Numbered from the stretch's first letter, positions 28,369 through 38,612 are shown. The stretch: 64,000 nucleotides of DNA from Symbiodinium natans (GCA_905221605.1 CAJNDS010002120.1:344501-408500); one strand, 5' to 3'. A program made the numbers and translations. Notes: generated from the letters alone by a model not told the origin.

Positions 28369-29598
28369 CTAAGAGAAACATTTAGAACACTGAGGGTAAG
28401 CATGTGCCCTGACCATAGGGACGCGGCGGTAGTGATCTCCAAAAGCTCTACCGCACAAAAACAAAGCAGACCCAAGTGTGGTTCTGTGCAAGACCTGACT
28501 TGTAGGGTGAGCCCAGTACGAGGGGCTCTCCGAATTATCCTCCTCCGAATCAGAAGCATCTGAAACTACAGCCAAGGCAGCGTCCTGATCGTCGGGCGCG
28601 TCCCCCTGACTGGTTTCATCATCTCCAGGTGCAACCGCCGCGGACTCCATGATCTTTTGACGGTTCCAGCCTTGAGCAAAGTGGCCGCTCCTAGTTTGGT
28701 CAGGAAAAAATTTGCCTGACGCAACCGCTTCCAGGATAATGATGTACTCGCGCAACGCAGCACTCTGCAGCTCCCGACCGTACACCGCGTCTGATCCTGT
28801 AGCAGCGTCAGCGTGATGACCAAGAACGCGCTTAGTCTCCCTCAGCATGCCGAATTTAGAGCACCACACGAGGGTGGTCGCCTTGAGAGAATGACTAGAC
28901 AATGGCTTTTCTGAATCAGGACGAGGGAGTAGAAAACGCAGCCAGCGGGTCACTTCACTAGATGACAGGGGGTCCGAAGACCAACTACCATCAGGCCGAG
29001 GGGCCGGCAGGAAAGGGACATCAATCCCATCATTCTGCAACCCAGCTTCATCTCTCAACTCCAGCAGCAGTTGTCCCAACGGGACTTTAGCAATACCAAT
29101 TCCCGGAATCACCAAGGGAAGGATTCGGCGTTGCTGAGCATCGAGTCGTGAAGTTTTGTGGTGGAGGGTGCCTAGCTCAATGAACCCGTGACTCCAATCC
29201 GAGCCACTCTTGTCAATGATCAAAGGTTGAATACAACGGACATCAGAGGCTCTAGCTCTGCCGTAAAGCATGGCCAGAAAATGAACTGCACCACATCTAT
29301 CGATAAGGGAGATGCCCTCATCCTGAGCAATTGCATGAAGCTGCAACACCTCTTGTACCTGCAGAGGGGGAGCCGGGTCCCACGGACTCTTGTTGGCCAG
29401 AGCTTTAGCCACCAGTCCGTTAACACGTGCACTCTGAAAAACCTCAAGACGTACCCGCAATCCCAGGGCATGATAACTCCACCTGATGGCTTTCAGACAC
29501 GTATCCAAAGTGGATGCAGCCGTTCGGGGCATCTTCAAGACACAATTGACAAAAGACCAAACGGCCTTTTCAGGAAGAAAAGGAGGAAGGTTCCCTGA
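28369..29598 (-). CDS. Element A tyrosine recombinase, C-terminal part split by copia
   Basis: 409 residues contain the whole catalytic core: MLYGRARASDVRCI (Arg), LSSHSLKATTLVWCSKFG (HxxK), RVLGHHADAATGSDAVYGRE (His and Tyr), an acidic linker and a Cys-containing tail. Homologous to the element B recombinase in all motifs, including the HxxK deviation. The frame is joined exactly to 37070-36576 if copia and one copy of the 5-base duplication are removed, giving 574 residues. In its present state the gene is disrupted. Confidence 0.9.
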   Translation of the reverse strand, partial: SGNLPPFLPEKAVWSFVNCVLKMPRTAASTLDTCLKAIRWSYHALGLRVRLEVFQSARVNGLVAKALANKSPWDPAPPLQVQEVLQLHAIAQDEGISLIDRCGAVHFLAMLYGRARASDVRCIQPLIIDKSGSDWSHGFIELGTLHHKTSRLDAQQRRILPLVIPGIGIAKVPLGQLLLELRDEAGLQNDGIDVPFLPAPRPDGSWSSDPLSSSEVTRWLRFLLPRPDSEKPLSSHSLKATTLVWCSKFGMLRETKRVLGHHADAATGSDAVYGRELQSAALREYIIILEAVASGKFFPDQTRSGHFAQGWNRQKIMESAAVAPGDDETSQGDAPDDQDAALAVVSDASDSEEDNSESPSYWAHPTSQVLHRTTLGSALFLCGRAFGDHYRRVPMVRAHAYPQCSKCFS

Positions 29599-29603
29599 CT
29601 TCA
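29599..29603. other. Target-site duplication of the copia element (left)
   Basis: CTTCA, repeated at 36576-36580 directly outside the other LTR. Confidence 0.85.
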
Positions 29604-29748
29604 CAACACACTAGGGGCAAACACACACACCCCTACATTCACACACTTTTCCTTCTCAAGTTGAGCCTGACGGTGTGTACTGTCTCTTCAAAGCACCAAA
29701 GGAAAACACTGCTCTTGAGGTGTTTCAGGGTAACTGCAAAAGTTGTCA
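29604..29748 (-). repeat. Copia 3' LTR
   Basis: 145 bases. On the minus strand it begins TGACAAC and ends GTGTTG. Identical to 36431-36575 by eye. Confidence 0.94.
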
Positions 29749-29758
29749 CCCCCCTCAG
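29749..29758 (-). other. Copia polypurine tract
   Basis: CTGAGGGGGG on the minus strand directly before the 3' LTR, the place and composition of a plus-strand primer. Confidence 0.75.
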
Positions 29759-30220
29759 ACGTGGTAGCCTTCAAAGCTTACCATGTCTGGACTGCAAAAG
29801 AGGATCCTGGTGACCCTTTCGCAAAGTGCTCGCACGTGTGCGCAAGGCCTTTGCAACTTTTCCTCAAACCTAAAACCTTCGTTCGAAGGTTTCTCAAAAG
29901 TCGCAAGAGCTTCACTCCTGCTCCCTGTTGCAAGTTTCTACCTACTGTAGTGGACCAACAGGTTTAGTCCAAAGGCTTGTCACTCAGCTGTACACATCCT
30001 AAACCCATCCTAAACCCTCTTCGAAGGTTTATATGCATTTCGTATGCATCTTTTTCACTCTTCTCATCTTCCATGCTCAAAACTGTCCAACTCTGCAGGA
30101 AAAAACCATGCGTTTCAGCCCAAACTCTCAAACGCGCACGTCTGGAAACGCAGGCGCAGCTACAATTGGTGTCCTTCTTCTTTGCGCTCCACCGTCACGC
30201 GAACTTTCACGACCGCTGTC

Positions 30221-33200
30221 TCATCCAACAGAGATTTTGACGAACTTGAGCTGCTGTACTCTTGACCCCAACGTGGCTGCACAAAACCCCCCTATGATCA
30301 TGACAATGAAAATGCTGATCACAAAGAGCACAATCGTTGCATTGTTCTCGGACTGCTCACCAATCCCGGAGCCCATTGCTACAGGAGCTAAATAGCTAGC
30401 AAGCAGAACTCTCAAGATGTTGTTTTGCTGGCCTTGCTTGATCGCTGCAGAGACTAAGTACTCCTTCACTTCCTTCCCCCCTGCCAAAATGCCCGTCTCG
30501 TTGTCAACGTACCCCATCAAGCCCAGGAGGAAAAGGATTCGCTTCTTTGAATGAGGTTTTGTCCCCAGATCCGACGGACATGCGTACGTAGAAATTGGTC
30601 TTGTCAAAACGTGCCCCGAACGATTCTCTTTCTGAAGCCACAAATAAGACAAGTCTATGTGTCTCAGCTTGCCGGCTCCTTCTCGTGCTGCCAGCGCCCG
30701 AGCCCCGGAGTTGTCCACTCTGTGCACTAGCTTCACCTCGGATTCAAGGAATGTTTCAAGGAATTGCTTGACAAAGATGCCGTCTGCGACTCCCAACAAC
30801 GAAGACATCCACTCAGCCTCTGTTGAGCTTAGGGCGTAGGACTTTTGGAGCCTGGTGGACACGAAAACCATGTTGCCGTTCAAGTAGAGAGAATAGCTTG
30901 ACACACTCTTGCGCCCAAACATCCTTGAACCCCAATCTGAGTCCGTGATCACTTCTAAGACATGTCCTGTACCAAAACTGCATTCTCCTTCATGTTCATG
31001 TTCAACGTCATGCTCACACCTACTGAAGCTTCCACGCTCGCTAACGGGATCTCTGGTGCATTCAGTGTCACACTCTCGAAGCCGCTGTTCCAATGTCCTG
31101 CCAGGGCGTGTGAGCTTCAACTGGAGTACCCACTCAGGTCTCCCCTTCATGTACTTGCCCACATGTCGCATGATCGCAAGGTCATACTCACTCGGACTTG
31201 CACATCTGGATCCAAGGAGTCTCATGGCAAAATGGATCTCTGGAATATCATTGGCCATGTAGAGCAAAAGACCCAAAGCGCTTCTGAACGTGCTGTACGC
31301 AGAACCTTCTAAAGGCGGGTCTTCTTGAGGATACCTTATGGTTGAGGGAAGTGGTGTCGATTTGCTCGCGCTGCGCTCAAGTTGCAGGATTGAGATCAAC
31401 TTCTCCACGTACCTCTTCTCTGGGATCACCCTGATGCTGCCATCCTTCCCTTGAAACAAACGCTTCAAGAAATGCCCTTGTCCTCCAAACGGATCTATCG
31501 GTCCTTCTATCTTGAGCTTAAGGCCCGACTTCTTCAAGTTGCCCAGCAGTTTGCTCGCCCTCTTCTCGCCTGAGACAAACTGAAAATCATCTACGTGTGT
31601 TGAACACGCAAGGGATTTTGGTTCATAATACACTGCTGGTGCTGCAGGATACGACGTCAAGCCATCTTTCGCGAAAATCTCCCCTGCATACATGAACCAA
31701 TCTCTCGCCCCACTACGCTGTCCGGGAAGATTGTATTTGAGTTCATAGGAGAGTCCTGTTGAGGTAGTGATGAATGTAGGTCTCCTTTGTGGTACCATAA
31801 GGTAAGCATCGGAAACATCAACCATGTACATGACGAGGTTCTCCCCACTCACACACAAGCCCGCTAGCAACTTCTGGAGGATCCCAAGGCTCGCTGGAGC
31901 ATACAGGTCTTCAAGGGCCGGTTGAAGGTGTCTAAACTCCTTCGCCACCAAACGCGATCTCCTTCGCCACTCCCCCCTGAACCTCCAGTCGCGCACCGTC
32001 TTCGACTTTAAACACACCATGCCCTTACCATCTTCTTCACGTTGCATGGGTCTCAGGACTCCCATCTTCTCCAACCTGGTATACTCTACGTCATCCATCC
32101 TTCTGTCCAACTCTTCCAGTTCTTGCTGGCTTAGTTGAGGAGGACCCTCTTCATACGTTCTACCCTTCCAAGGCAATTCTTCGTGATCCTCAACGCTTTG
32201 CCCCTCAAGCCCCTTCTCGTAGTCCTGCTCCATGCTCTCGATTGGTAGGTCCACCTCTAAACCCTCTATCTCGATCTCATCTTCGTGGTTTGTAGGGTGA
32301 CTGGTGCCCACGACTCTTCTAAGCATGTATCCCTCAAGCTCTACCACCTGACTCGCATTCTCCATTTCGGCATCAGGAAGCATCTCAGGTGAATCCGTGC
32401 TCATCACTGAACCGCCTTCAGGAGTAATTCCACCTCCTATCCCTCCTGCGGGTTCACCAGCCACCGACGAAGGTGGGTCACTCGCTGCTTCATCTTGAGG
32501 CGCTTGGGGAAGCAACACATCTGGTACTCTGATTCTGGGCGCTCTTTTGGGCTTGGTCGGGACAACATCCAACACAGAGTTCCACGGCACACCCTTCATG
32601 CTCACAAGGTTTTCAGTCACATACGTTGTGGAACCCCTCCTTACCGACCTTGCATAGTGTACTCCATGCTGATCCGCCACCAGGTTTAAGTTTCCCATGG
32701 AAGACTTTCCCAACCACACGCATCTTCTCCAAGGTTCTGCTTTGGCATTCGTTTTCGGAAGGATTTGGGCAAACACTGTTGCGCCAAACGGGCACAACTT
32801 CCCAGCATACGCTCTACCATGGAGGAGTTCAAACGGGGTCTGGCCGCAACGAAGAACATGAAATCTGGAATACAGGAACGCACCGTGACGAAAGGCCCAA
32901 TAGAACAGAGGGTGGTTCGAAGTCACCTTCCATCCTGTCTTTTCTTCTATCGAAGCCAACAAACACTTTCCCATCGATCTCACTATGGTAATGAAGCGCT
33001 CAGCTTTCAACCCATGGTGCAGCTGTGAATCCGGAGGTGCCACTTCGATCTTAGTTCCCAATCCCAGCCTCGATCTGCTCGCACTCACGGTCTTGAGGAA
33101 CTGGATCATGGCTGGCTCGCTGTCACCTCGGATCACTAGCTCTGAATGTCCCAGCACCGCTCCTAGCTTCACCACTTCTTCAGTCGCATTCTTCAAGTCA

Positions 33201-36178
33201 TGAGCCGCTTTGGATTCTACTGGTACACAAAGACAGAAGTTCGTCTGCTCATCCACTACCACCATGTGTGTTGACATCGCATGCTCTTCATCACTGCCCG
33301 GCGTTTCTGTTCTACCAAACATGAAGTCGACGTGTATCACGCCTCTCTCCTTCGTCTCGGCTCCCGGGTGGTTGTCCTCCCTGCTTCTTGATGACAAGCA
33401 CGCTGAGCACCAAGATGCTCGAGGGAAGTGGGTTATTTCATGAAGGTCTATGGTGGCTTGATCAGGCAGCGCCGCTTGAGGTTCCACTTGAGGCTGTCTA
33501 GCATACTCTGTCAACATCGCATCGGACGCCTGGACTGCCGCCTTGATTCGAGAATCTGCAATCTCTGCTTGCAGCCTTGCCCATAGCACTCCTTTACCAC
33601 CACTCTTGCTTATGCGCATGTACTGGCACGCTGCCCTCAATGTTCTCAAAGATGAAGTTTCGAAGACCTCGATCCCATTAATGACCAACTTCTCTTCCCC
33701 AGTTTCCCTCGGAAGCACATCTGCCTCAGCAGGATGTTCGGCTCGCTCCTCAGGCCCATCAGGTGGACCACTCTCTGCAAGACCAAGTGCCTGGGATGCA
33801 CCCACTTCTACTTCCATTGGTCGCTCACATCTCTCTTCTCTAGCTTCTTCTGGCGCTTCAGCTTCTCTCGCTTGACCTCGAACTTGTGGACGAGCGAGTT
33901 CCGATTGAACAGCTCCAAGTGTCTCGGGATCTACAGGGTTCTGGGACAGCAGCGTGATCATCTTCACTTTGGGGCCATAAGTCTGCAAAACCTCTCTGCC
34001 TTCCCAGATTTCGCCACTCTCGAAAACCTCATACTTTCTCTCACCCTTGTGCACCAACGTACTTCGGAATGGCCAGATGTGACTCGGATACGATCTGCCT
34101 GGGTTTACTGTGCAATCACTGGACATGCTCACATGCATTGGCTGTCCATCTCGCCTCAGCTTCCACCCAGGTGTGGCTGAGAGTCGCTCAAGGTTTTCAG
34201 GGATCTCAACAATCATCCGAACATTCGAGCTCGCATCATCTCCAGACTCGATTCTGTAGATCTTGCAACGTGTCGCTAAGGAGTTTCTGGCCCAGTGCAC
34301 TGCGAACCCTTGGTTTCCTCGTGCCATTACATGACTGCCACTTGAATCTCGCTGCACTGACCAATCATTCTGAAACAACTTGCCTACGCACATCAGTGGT
34401 TGCCGAACGTTCCCAATGACCGCTCTATCCTTGAAGTAGATCTTCTTGCCATCTAGGCCCTCCATCTCAAAGATCACATTCCGTCTCGTACTGCTCGACG
34501 CGATAGTGTTACCTTGGGCGTCTCTAATGTTTGCAACACTCCCGCTCTCCTCTCCAGCTTCACTCATGCTCATGGGCAGCACTGTCACATCAGCACCGCT
34601 GTCTAGGATCACCTCCTGATAGCCTACCATTTGCTCACGCACTACACGCACATGACCACAATCTTCACCATCAGAACTGCGTGGACTGTGAATGTCAAAC
34701 ATCAACGTGCTCGTAGATGCTAGCTCGGGCTCTGTCTCCTCTAAAGCCTCGCTCTCCAAGGTGACCATCCGGATCTCGCTGAAGTTCTCGTTCTCGCTAT
34801 CCTGGCCAGAGAGGTCATAGTACTGACATGTTGGGGCACTTGGCGGAGTGTAGATCAGGAACTCACTTTCTGCTTCAATCTCTTCAATCACGGGCATAGT
34901 GTGCAACTCCAAACGGCGAACTTGGGGTATTGTTCGGGCACTTGAGGTTGTTGAGGCATTCGACGAAGCTGTTGACGCGCTAGACGAAGGAACTGAGGTA
35001 CTGCTCTCACTCTCTTGCACTTGACGCACTCCAGCACGACAATCAGCTGCAATGTGACCCATTCGCCCACAGGTGTAGCATGGACCAAGCTTGCCCTTGC
35101 CTTTGTCCTTGTCCTTGCCTTTCTTTCCATTCTTCCCACTCTTGTCCTTGCCCTTGTTGTTCTTTCCCCACTGCTTGCCAGAGCCTTTGTCCCCATAGCT
35201 GCCCCAGCCTTTGTTGCCATGTTGCTGGTAATGATACTTGCCCTTGCCCTTGTCCTTGCCCTTTCTGCCCTTTTCGCCTTTGTTGTTTCTGTCCTTGCCT
35301 TGCTCCACCCTATCAACATCCATCGGCGTAGGACCCCCAGATTCTAGATACTTTGCATCTTTCTCAATCCCAACTGAACGAAGCAAATGTTCCGAAGACC
35401 AAAGAGCAGTTGACCTCTCAAAGCGAAGAAGTTGCGTGCGCATCTTCTCGTAGGTCATTGTCTCGTCCAGGTTGAGCTGCAAGTACTTCTTGACATCTCC
35501 TGGCAGGCCACTGAGGAGAGTGCTGATCTTAAGGTTGTCGTCATATGGAGCTGCAGCCACTTTGTCGTACTCTTGCACTAACCTCTCAAAGGCTAACGTG
35601 TAGTCCAATAGTGAGCCACCCTCCTTATACGCAGGGAACCGGACAAGAGCCTGAGCTAGTGCAAGTGCTCTGGGTCGTGACTGTGGTTGCAATTCGTCTG
35701 AAAGGGTTCTCCACACTCTGTAACCGTCGCCGTTCTCCACACTACGAAGAATGCGAAGGGGCCTCTGTCTCAAATATGTTGCCAAAACGGCATACAGTCT
35801 GATACTTCTAGCCTTCGTTTCGGGGGCATACGACTCAAAGCTCACGAAGCTGTCTGCAGTCTCGCACTTCTGAAATTCATTGCGATACTCCTCTTCTTGG
35901 ATGTACATCCATTGTTTAAAGGTAAAGCTCCATTCACTCCACTGGCTCAATTCTTCATCGAGGCTTTTCGGCGCGAAGATCTCTGGAGCCTTCACATACT
36001 TGCTTTCAGACCAGGTATTGGGCTTTGGCTGGTTCACGCTAGCAAGCTGGGCCACTGCCGTGGCCAACTGACTCAGCACCACTGTAGGATCTAAAGCCGT
36101 AGCCGTTCCTGAAGCGCTGGGCGATGCTCCGCCACCTTGCGGAGAGGTTGGATTCTCTCCTTGCCCTTGGCTCTCCAT
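30221..36178 (-). CDS. Copia gag-pol polyprotein
   Basis: 1,985 residues from the ATG at 36178. Gag with a basic Lys/Gly tract and a CCHC knuckle (CYTCGRMGHIAADC, about residue 365). Aspartic protease VILDSGADVTVLPM (about 523). Integrase HHCC-like zinc region (ITHFPRASWCSACLSSRS, about 916) and first acidic residue in VIHVDFMFG (about 950). Reverse transcriptase VYMVDVSDAYLMV (motif A, about 1453) and CSTHVDDFQFVS (motif C, about 1529). RNase H VITDSDWGSR, SSTEAEWMSSL and HRVDNSGARALA. Domain order protease-integrase-RT-RNase H defines copia. A C-terminal hydrophobic segment (ATIVLFVISIFIVMIIGGF) is an unusual addition. No stop or frameshift. Confidence 0.96.
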   Translation of the reverse strand: MESQGQGENPTSPQGGGASPSASGTATALDPTVVLSQLATAVAQLASVNQPKPNTWSESKYVKAPEIFAPKSLDEELSQWSEWSFTFKQWMYIQEEEYRNEFQKCETADSFVSFESYAPETKARSIRLYAVLATYLRQRPLRILRSVENGDGYRVWRTLSDELQPQSRPRALALAQALVRFPAYKEGGSLLDYTLAFERLVQEYDKVAAAPYDDNLKISTLLSGLPGDVKKYLQLNLDETMTYEKMRTQLLRFERSTALWSSEHLLRSVGIEKDAKYLESGGPTPMDVDRVEQGKDRNNKGEKGRKGKDKGKGKYHYQQHGNKGWGSYGDKGSGKQWGKNNKGKDKSGKNGKKGKDKDKGKGKLGPCYTCGRMGHIAADCRAGVRQVQESESSTSVPSSSASTASSNASTTSSARTIPQVRRLELHTMPVIEEIEAESEFLIYTPPSAPTCQYYDLSGQDSENENFSEIRMVTLESEALEETEPELASTSTLMFDIHSPRSSDGEDCGHVRVVREQMVGYQEVILDSGADVTVLPMSMSEAGEESGSVANIRDAQGNTIASSSTRRNVIFEMEGLDGKKIYFKDRAVIGNVRQPLMCVGKLFQNDWSVQRDSSGSHVMARGNQGFAVHWARNSLATRCKIYRIESGDDASSNVRMIVEIPENLERLSATPGWKLRRDGQPMHVSMSSDCTVNPGRSYPSHIWPFRSTLVHKGERKYEVFESGEIWEGREVLQTYGPKVKMITLLSQNPVDPETLGAVQSELARPQVRGQAREAEAPEEAREERCERPMEVEVGASQALGLAESGPPDGPEERAEHPAEADVLPRETGEEKLVINGIEVFETSSLRTLRAACQYMRISKSGGKGVLWARLQAEIADSRIKAAVQASDAMLTEYARQPQVEPQAALPDQATIDLHEITHFPRASWCSACLSSRSREDNHPGAETKERGVIHVDFMFGRTETPGSDEEHAMSTHMVVVDEQTNFCLCVPVESKAAHDLKNATEEVVKLGAVLGHSELVIRGDSEPAMIQFLKTVSASRSRLGLGTKIEVAPPDSQLHHGLKAERFITIVRSMGKCLLASIEEKTGWKVTSNHPLFYWAFRHGAFLYSRFHVLRCGQTPFELLHGRAYAGKLCPFGATVFAQILPKTNAKAEPWRRCVWLGKSSMGNLNLVADQHGVHYARSVRRGSTTYVTENLVSMKGVPWNSVLDVVPTKPKRAPRIRVPDVLLPQAPQDEAASDPPSSVAGEPAGGIGGGITPEGGSVMSTDSPEMLPDAEMENASQVVELEGYMLRRVVGTSHPTNHEDEIEIEGLEVDLPIESMEQDYEKGLEGQSVEDHEELPWKGRTYEEGPPQLSQQELEELDRRMDDVEYTRLEKMGVLRPMQREEDGKGMVCLKSKTVRDWRFRGEWRRRSRLVAKEFRHLQPALEDLYAPASLGILQKLLAGLCVSGENLVMYMVDVSDAYLMVPQRRPTFITTSTGLSYELKYNLPGQRSGARDWFMYAGEIFAKDGLTSYPAAPAVYYEPKSLACSTHVDDFQFVSGEKRASKLLGNLKKSGLKLKIEGPIDPFGGQGHFLKRLFQGKDGSIRVIPEKRYVEKLISILQLERSASKSTPLPSTIRYPQEDPPLEGSAYSTFRSALGLLLYMANDIPEIHFAMRLLGSRCASPSEYDLAIMRHVGKYMKGRPEWVLQLKLTRPGRTLEQRLRECDTECTRDPVSERGSFSRCEHDVEHEHEGECSFGTGHVLEVITDSDWGSRMFGRKSVSSYSLYLNGNMVFVSTRLQKSYALSSTEAEWMSSLLGVADGIFVKQFLETFLESEVKLVHRVDNSGARALAAREGAGKLRHIDLSYLWLQKENRSGHVLTRPISTYACPSDLGTKPHSKKRILFLLGLMGYVDNETGILAGGKEVKEYLVSAAIKQGQQNNILRVLLASYLAPVAMGSGIGEQSENNATIVLFVISIFIVMIIGGFCAATLGSRVQQLKFVKISVG

Positions 36179-36418
36179 GGCCCAAGGCTCTTCTTTCTTT
36201 CTCCTTCTTTCCTCTTCTTTTCCTTCAGAATCGCACCCTCGAGCACGATCACGGGCTGGTCAAAGGCCAGTCGACAGCAGCTAGCAGCCGGCTGCACGCC
36301 AGCAATCACACGAGGAACTATGAAGGCTTGTCTCCGCCTACCACAGCTACTCTTGCAGATCGGGTCCAGTCTGCACCTACTAAGGAGCCTCCCCGAGACC
36401 ACAGGAATCGGTTCACAA

Positions 36419-36430
36419 GCTCCGCTACCA
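36419..36430 (-). other. Copia primer-binding site
   Basis: TGGTAGCGGAGC on the minus strand starts directly after the 5' LTR and is close to TGGTATCAGAGC, the initiator-tRNA-Met primer site of many copia elements. The two differences are at positions 6 and 8. Confidence 0.8.
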
Positions 36431-36575
36431 CAACACACTAGGGGCAAACACACACACCCCTACATTCACACACTTTTCCTTCTCAAGTTGAGCCTGACGG
36501 TGTGTACTGTCTCTTCAAAGCACCAAAGGAAAACACTGCTCTTGAGGTGTTTCAGGGTAACTGCAAAAGTTGTCA
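36431..36575 (-). repeat. Copia 5' LTR
   Basis: Copy of 29604-29748, followed on the plus strand by the duplicated CTTCA. Confidence 0.94.
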
Positions 36576-37070
36576 CTTCACCAGCCATTCGCAAAATGTG
36601 CGAATTGGCCCCACATGCTTCAAGACTGTGGCTGGGGATTTGCCGGCCAAAATCGCCTGCAATGAATCCTGACCATTCTCTTCATCGTCTTCCATGAGAG
36701 TGCACAAGTCAAAGAAACTCGCAAAAGATTGCAGCAAGAGCAAAACTTTCTGATAAGCTTCGTGCTGACGGTCTCGCGAGCTCGCTCCCCGACGGGCCTT
36801 AACTGCACGAGTCCAGGCCTGGCAATGCGACGTTGCTGTATCTGCTATACTTGTCGAAGACTGCGTGCCAGCTGTTAAGGTGGTCATCGGTTGTGTTCTC
36901 CCGCCCTGGTAAGGCACGCCCAACCCTTGAGGGAACATCGCCTTCATCGGGTCAAAAATGCACAACATGCTAGGCTGTTCCCAAGGCTGGCTGGGCAAAG
37001 CTGATCGTGCATGGATCTGGTTACGAAAGAACAATTCAGCCTCGCTGGAGCTGGGGTCTCGACCGGACAT
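36576..37070 (-). CDS. Element A tyrosine recombinase, N-terminal part
   Basis: ATG at 37070 (MSGRDPSSSEAELFF). 165 codons up to the copia insertion, ending VGPIRTFCEWLVK; it would continue as SGNLPPFLPEKAVW at 29598. The helical stretch before the cut is the SAM-like core-binding part of a tyrosine recombinase. The copia LTR supplies a stop at once, so this copy is truncated. Confidence 0.85.
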
Positions 37071-37289
37071 GACGAGGAATACCAATCAGCCAATCCCCAG
37101 ATGCTACATGAATACTGAGCCGATCCGTCACAAAACAACAAAGTGAGTTATCCCTGCTGGGGCATTGGATGCATGTGCAGCGACACAACACTCACATGTG
37201 CAAACACTCACATGTGCAAACTGAATTGTTTCCGATCTGCCTGATCGCTGCATCCTGTGCTGTTCATACTAAGGGTCCGGCTCACCCTG

Positions 37290-38612
37290 TCAGCGAGGCC
37301 ACCCCACTGCTATGCCGCGAAGCACAACATGCTTGGGCGAGAGCAGAAAATGCTCACCCGAGCGTACCGAGCCCGAGTCTCGGCACGCCGAGTGGAGGTA
37401 ATCGTGCCCACCTTCCACCTGAGGAGTGGGCCCCGGGAGCTCGGCCTCCACCACCAACATAGCCCCTCCGAGGGACTTAGCCCGGCTTGCTGTCTTCTTC
37501 ACAGCAGCCACCATGGAATCTTTCGAGTACCCCACGAGGGCACCACGAGCAGAAAATCCATAAGCCGGGAAACCATCTTCACGATTGTCCCCCACAGTGA
37601 TTTCTCCACATTGGGCCACGCCAATCACCGAGGCAAAACTTGTGCCATGACACATCGTGGCCTGGCTGGCATAGTTGGGGTCATGGATAAAGCTCGGCCC
37701 CTTGATGTTGCATCCCACGAACAAAACGTTCTGGCCCGGGACATCAAAAGTGAACATCTCCGGCCCAACCTTTTGGGCAAGATCACCATCGCCCTCCAAT
37801 GGACGTCCGTAATGCCGGAAGGCCCCCATAATCGTGGCCATTCTGCCAGCAACTGCATCAGGCACCGAAAGGTGGGACATCTGGGGCTTGTACTCCGAGG
37901 CCTCGGCAAATTGGGCCGCGATCTTGTGCCACGGGTACTTCCACCAGGGCTCAAGCTGCCCCTTCTCGACCAACTCACGTGCGCTGAGGGGTCGATCCGT
38001 GGCAGCCCAAGCTGCCGTGTTGGCCGACTCCCATAGGGCTTTGAGGTATTCCCCATCATCAGCTTCTTCGTCTTCCAGGGAGAGCTCATCTTGTCCTGCC
38101 TTATCGGCAGCTGCCTTTCGGGCTTCGGCCGCCTTGATTTCTTCGGGTGTGGCCTCCTTAACATCGTAACTCGCAGCAGGCCTGCCACGATCTTCCTGAG
38201 GCTTGCTTTTCTTCCAAGCCTCGCTCTGCCACTTATTCCATGGCTTCCGCTGGGGTTGCTTCCACTGAGAATGAGACTTCCAACTGTCTCTCCAACTGGA
38301 GGCTGCCTCTCTCCCAATGCCCCCTGGTCCGAGAAAAGCTTGGGAGGCCGGTTGTTGCATCACCGGCACCTGCTGCCACACGTGCCCTGGGCTAGCCATA
38401 GGTAACGCGGGCGGTGGTGGCATGGGCGGTGGCGCCGTCTCGCGGCGGGGTGGGGTGCTCCCACGGCTGCGTTCCGTCCTCCTGGACCTACGCCGACCCC
38501 TTGAACGATCTCTCGTTCGCTCGCTTGAGCGCGAGTCTGAGCTGCTGCGGCGCCTACGGCGTCTGCCCCGGGACTCCGTCCCAAAAGGTGGCATCAAAGG
38601 CCATGGGTACAT
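37290..38612 (-). CDS. Element A protein with RS-rich N-terminus and ADP-ribosyltransferase-like C-terminus
   Basis: ATG at 38612, 440 residues, uninterrupted. An Arg/Ser-rich tract of splicing-factor type (RGRRRRRRSSSDSRSSERTR) leads, then Pro-rich and Trp/Lys-rich tracts and an acidic helix (EATPEEIKAAEARKAAADK). The C-terminal 160 residues contain QATMCHGTSFASVIGVAQCG, FPAYGFSARGALVGYSKDSM and GGAMLVVEAEL. The CHGTS-x-x-x-x-I-x-x-x-G arrangement and a later Tyr-containing strand fit the H-Y ADP-ribosyltransferase/Tpt1-PARP fold, but I cannot name a family. It lies between A1 and the recombinase of element A, so it belongs to that element or is cargo in it. Role unknown. Confidence 0.55.
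   Translation of the reverse strand: MYPWPLMPPFGTESRGRRRRRRSSSDSRSSERTRDRSRGRRRSRRTERSRGSTPPRRETAPPPMPPPPALPMASPGHVWQQVPVMQQPASQAFLGPGGIGREAASSWRDSWKSHSQWKQPQRKPWNKWQSEAWKKSKPQEDRGRPAASYDVKEATPEEIKAAEARKAAADKAGQDELSLEDEEADDGEYLKALWESANTAAWAATDRPLSARELVEKGQLEPWWKYPWHKIAAQFAEASEYKPQMSHLSVPDAVAGRMATIMGAFRHYGRPLEGDGDLAQKVGPEMFTFDVPGQNVLFVGCNIKGPSFIHDPNYASQATMCHGTSFASVIGVAQCGEITVGDNREDGFPAYGFSARGALVGYSKDSMVAAVKKTASRAKSLGGAMLVVEAELPGPTPQVEGGHDYLHSACRDSGSVRSGEHFLLSPKHVVLRGIAVGWPR

Larger units (their letters stand above)
29604..36575 (-). mobile_element. Complete copia-type LTR retrotransposon, 6,972 bp
   Basis: Two LTRs of 145 bases look identical by eye. They flank one intact gag-pol frame, a primer-binding site and a polypurine tract, inside a 5-base duplication CTTCA. 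It sits in the recombinase gene of element A. Identical LTRs and an intact ORF mark it as one of the youngest insertions in the window. Confidence 0.96.
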
